Part shown: positions 63,525-64,000 of the stretch, one piece after another
Layout: each line of letters starts with the position of its first letter
Numbering within the stretch: position 1 is the first letter of the stretch
From: Pantoea coffeiphila
GTDB lineage: Bacteria > Pseudomonadota > Gammaproteobacteria > Enterobacterales > Enterobacteriaceae
NCBI RefSeq assembly: GCF_016909495.1
Contig: NZ_JAFBFW010000001.1
Span: 868,001-932,000, forward strand
DNA length: 64,000 bases
Direction: 5' to 3'
Made by a program: the position numbers and the translations under genes
Notes under the pieces: model-generated
Told to the model about the DNA's origin: nothing
Seen by the model: the letters and a program-made list of their open reading frames with translations, nothing else
Database searches by the model: none

Positions 63525-64000
63525 ATGTTATCCCATTGTGTTTTTTCCCAGGTAAAACGCGCTGAAAACCGAAAGATGGCCGCCATTATTCAGTTTTTAC
63601 GCCAAAACGATTTGAACATCGACACGTCGGTAGAGGTATTTATTACCGTCACCCGCGATGAACAACTGATTGCCTGCGGGGGCATTGCCGGAAATATTAT
63701 TAAATGCGTTGCCATCAGCGAGTCCGCGCGCGGGGAAGGCCTGGCGCTAACGCTGGCGACGGAATTAATCAACCTCGCCTATGAACGGCAGTGCACGCAC
63801 TTATTTATTTACACGAAAAGTGAAAATGAGGCGTTATTTAAACAGTGCGGCTTTTACCCCCTCGCCCGCGTTCCCGGCGTTATGGTGCTGATGGAGAATG
63901 ATGCCTCCCGCCTGGAGCGCTACGCCAGTTTTCTCACCACCCTGCGTCGCGGCGGCAGCAAAACCGGCTGTATTGTGATGAATGCCAATCCGTTCACCCT
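63525..64000 (+). CDS. citC: [Citrate (pro-3S)-lyase] ligase CitC, N-terminal part
   Basis: The first 158 codons of citC; the gene runs off the right edge. The start ATG is at 63525, and an in-frame stop lies 24 bases upstream. It opens with an acetyltransferase-like (GNAT) domain: VEVFITVTRDEQLIACGGIA, GNIIKCVAISESARGEGLAL, THLFIYTKSENEALFKQCGF. The nucleotidyl-transferase part begins with TGCIVMNANPFT. CitC acetylates the prosthetic group of citrate lyase with ATP and acetate to activate it. The remaining cit genes presumably follow outside the window. Confidence 0.92.
   Translation, partial: MLSHCVFSQVKRAENRKMAAIIQFLRQNDLNIDTSVEVFITVTRDEQLIACGGIAGNIIKCVAISESARGEGLALTLATELINLAYERQCTHLFIYTKSENEALFKQCGFYPLARVPGVMVLMENDASRLERYASFLTTLRRGGSKTGCIVMNANPFT

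Overview
The window looks like a chromosomal stretch of an enterobacterium, most likely Erwiniaceae (Erwinia/Pantoea type). This is an inference from gene content: a folate-independent methionine synthase pair (mesX-mesD), melibiose genes, a citrate-fermentation regulator pair next to citC, phosphonate import genes, a QnrB-like protein, a YbdG channel and an orphan VgrG-lipase island. No rRNA, tRNA, CRISPR array or origin was seen.

Layout. 1-4.8 kb: a haem-uptake locus read leftwards, with an ECF sigma factor, a FecR-type anti-sigma, a TonB-dependent receptor carrying an N-terminal signalling domain, and the start of a haem oxygenase, under a Fur-box-like site. 4.9-10.4 kb: a ribose-type ABC importer operon with a DUF2291 lipoprotein and a xylose-isomerase-like TIM-barrel enzyme; a CRP-like site lies at the class I distance. 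10.6-11.9 kb: two adjacent seven-unit hexamer tracts, then a Fur-box-controlled iron-type binding protein. 11.9-12.5 kb: a repeat cluster. 12.5-25.8 kb: small regulator/enzyme pairs (SDR, lipoprotein, MDR oxidoreductase/MarR, YbdG, MocR/arylamine N-acetyltransferase, a QnrB-like pentapeptide protein with a LexA box, LysR/GST, an MFS pump, a broken LysR gene, LysR/CMD protein).

25.8-33.9 kb: an AT-rich, partly decayed type VI secretion effector island. An intact vgrG and an LCAT/Tle-type lipase gene are followed by a Tli4-like immunity gene that is out of frame at a run of ten G. Beyond it lie a second immunity-gene fragment, an IS2-like remnant, a vgrG fragment and a frameshifted exported protein gene. 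34-39.7 kb: an unknown periplasmic protein, mesX-mesD, and a toxin-antitoxin pair lying between two direct copies of a dispersed repeat of about 300 bp.

39.7-44.5 kb: a peptide/nickel-type ABC importer operon with ATGA overlaps throughout and a Zur-box-like sequence upstream. 44.5-48.4 kb: melB, melA and an AraC-type regulator. 48.5-57.3 kb: an unknown protein, aldo-keto reductase, LysR, a Tat-exported Cys-type hydrolase, a NepI-like MFS pump, a TetR regulator, and a lactone-oxidase/GT8 glycosyltransferase pair. 57.5-61.2 kb: phnCDE1E2 with a Pho box but no C-P lyase in view. 61.3-64 kb: a CitA/CitB-type two-component system divergent from citC, which runs off the window.

The most notable items are the poly-G tract in the T6SS immunity gene, the SOS-box-controlled QnrB-like gene, and the dispersed repeat family, one copy of which supplies the translation start of a lipoprotein gene.
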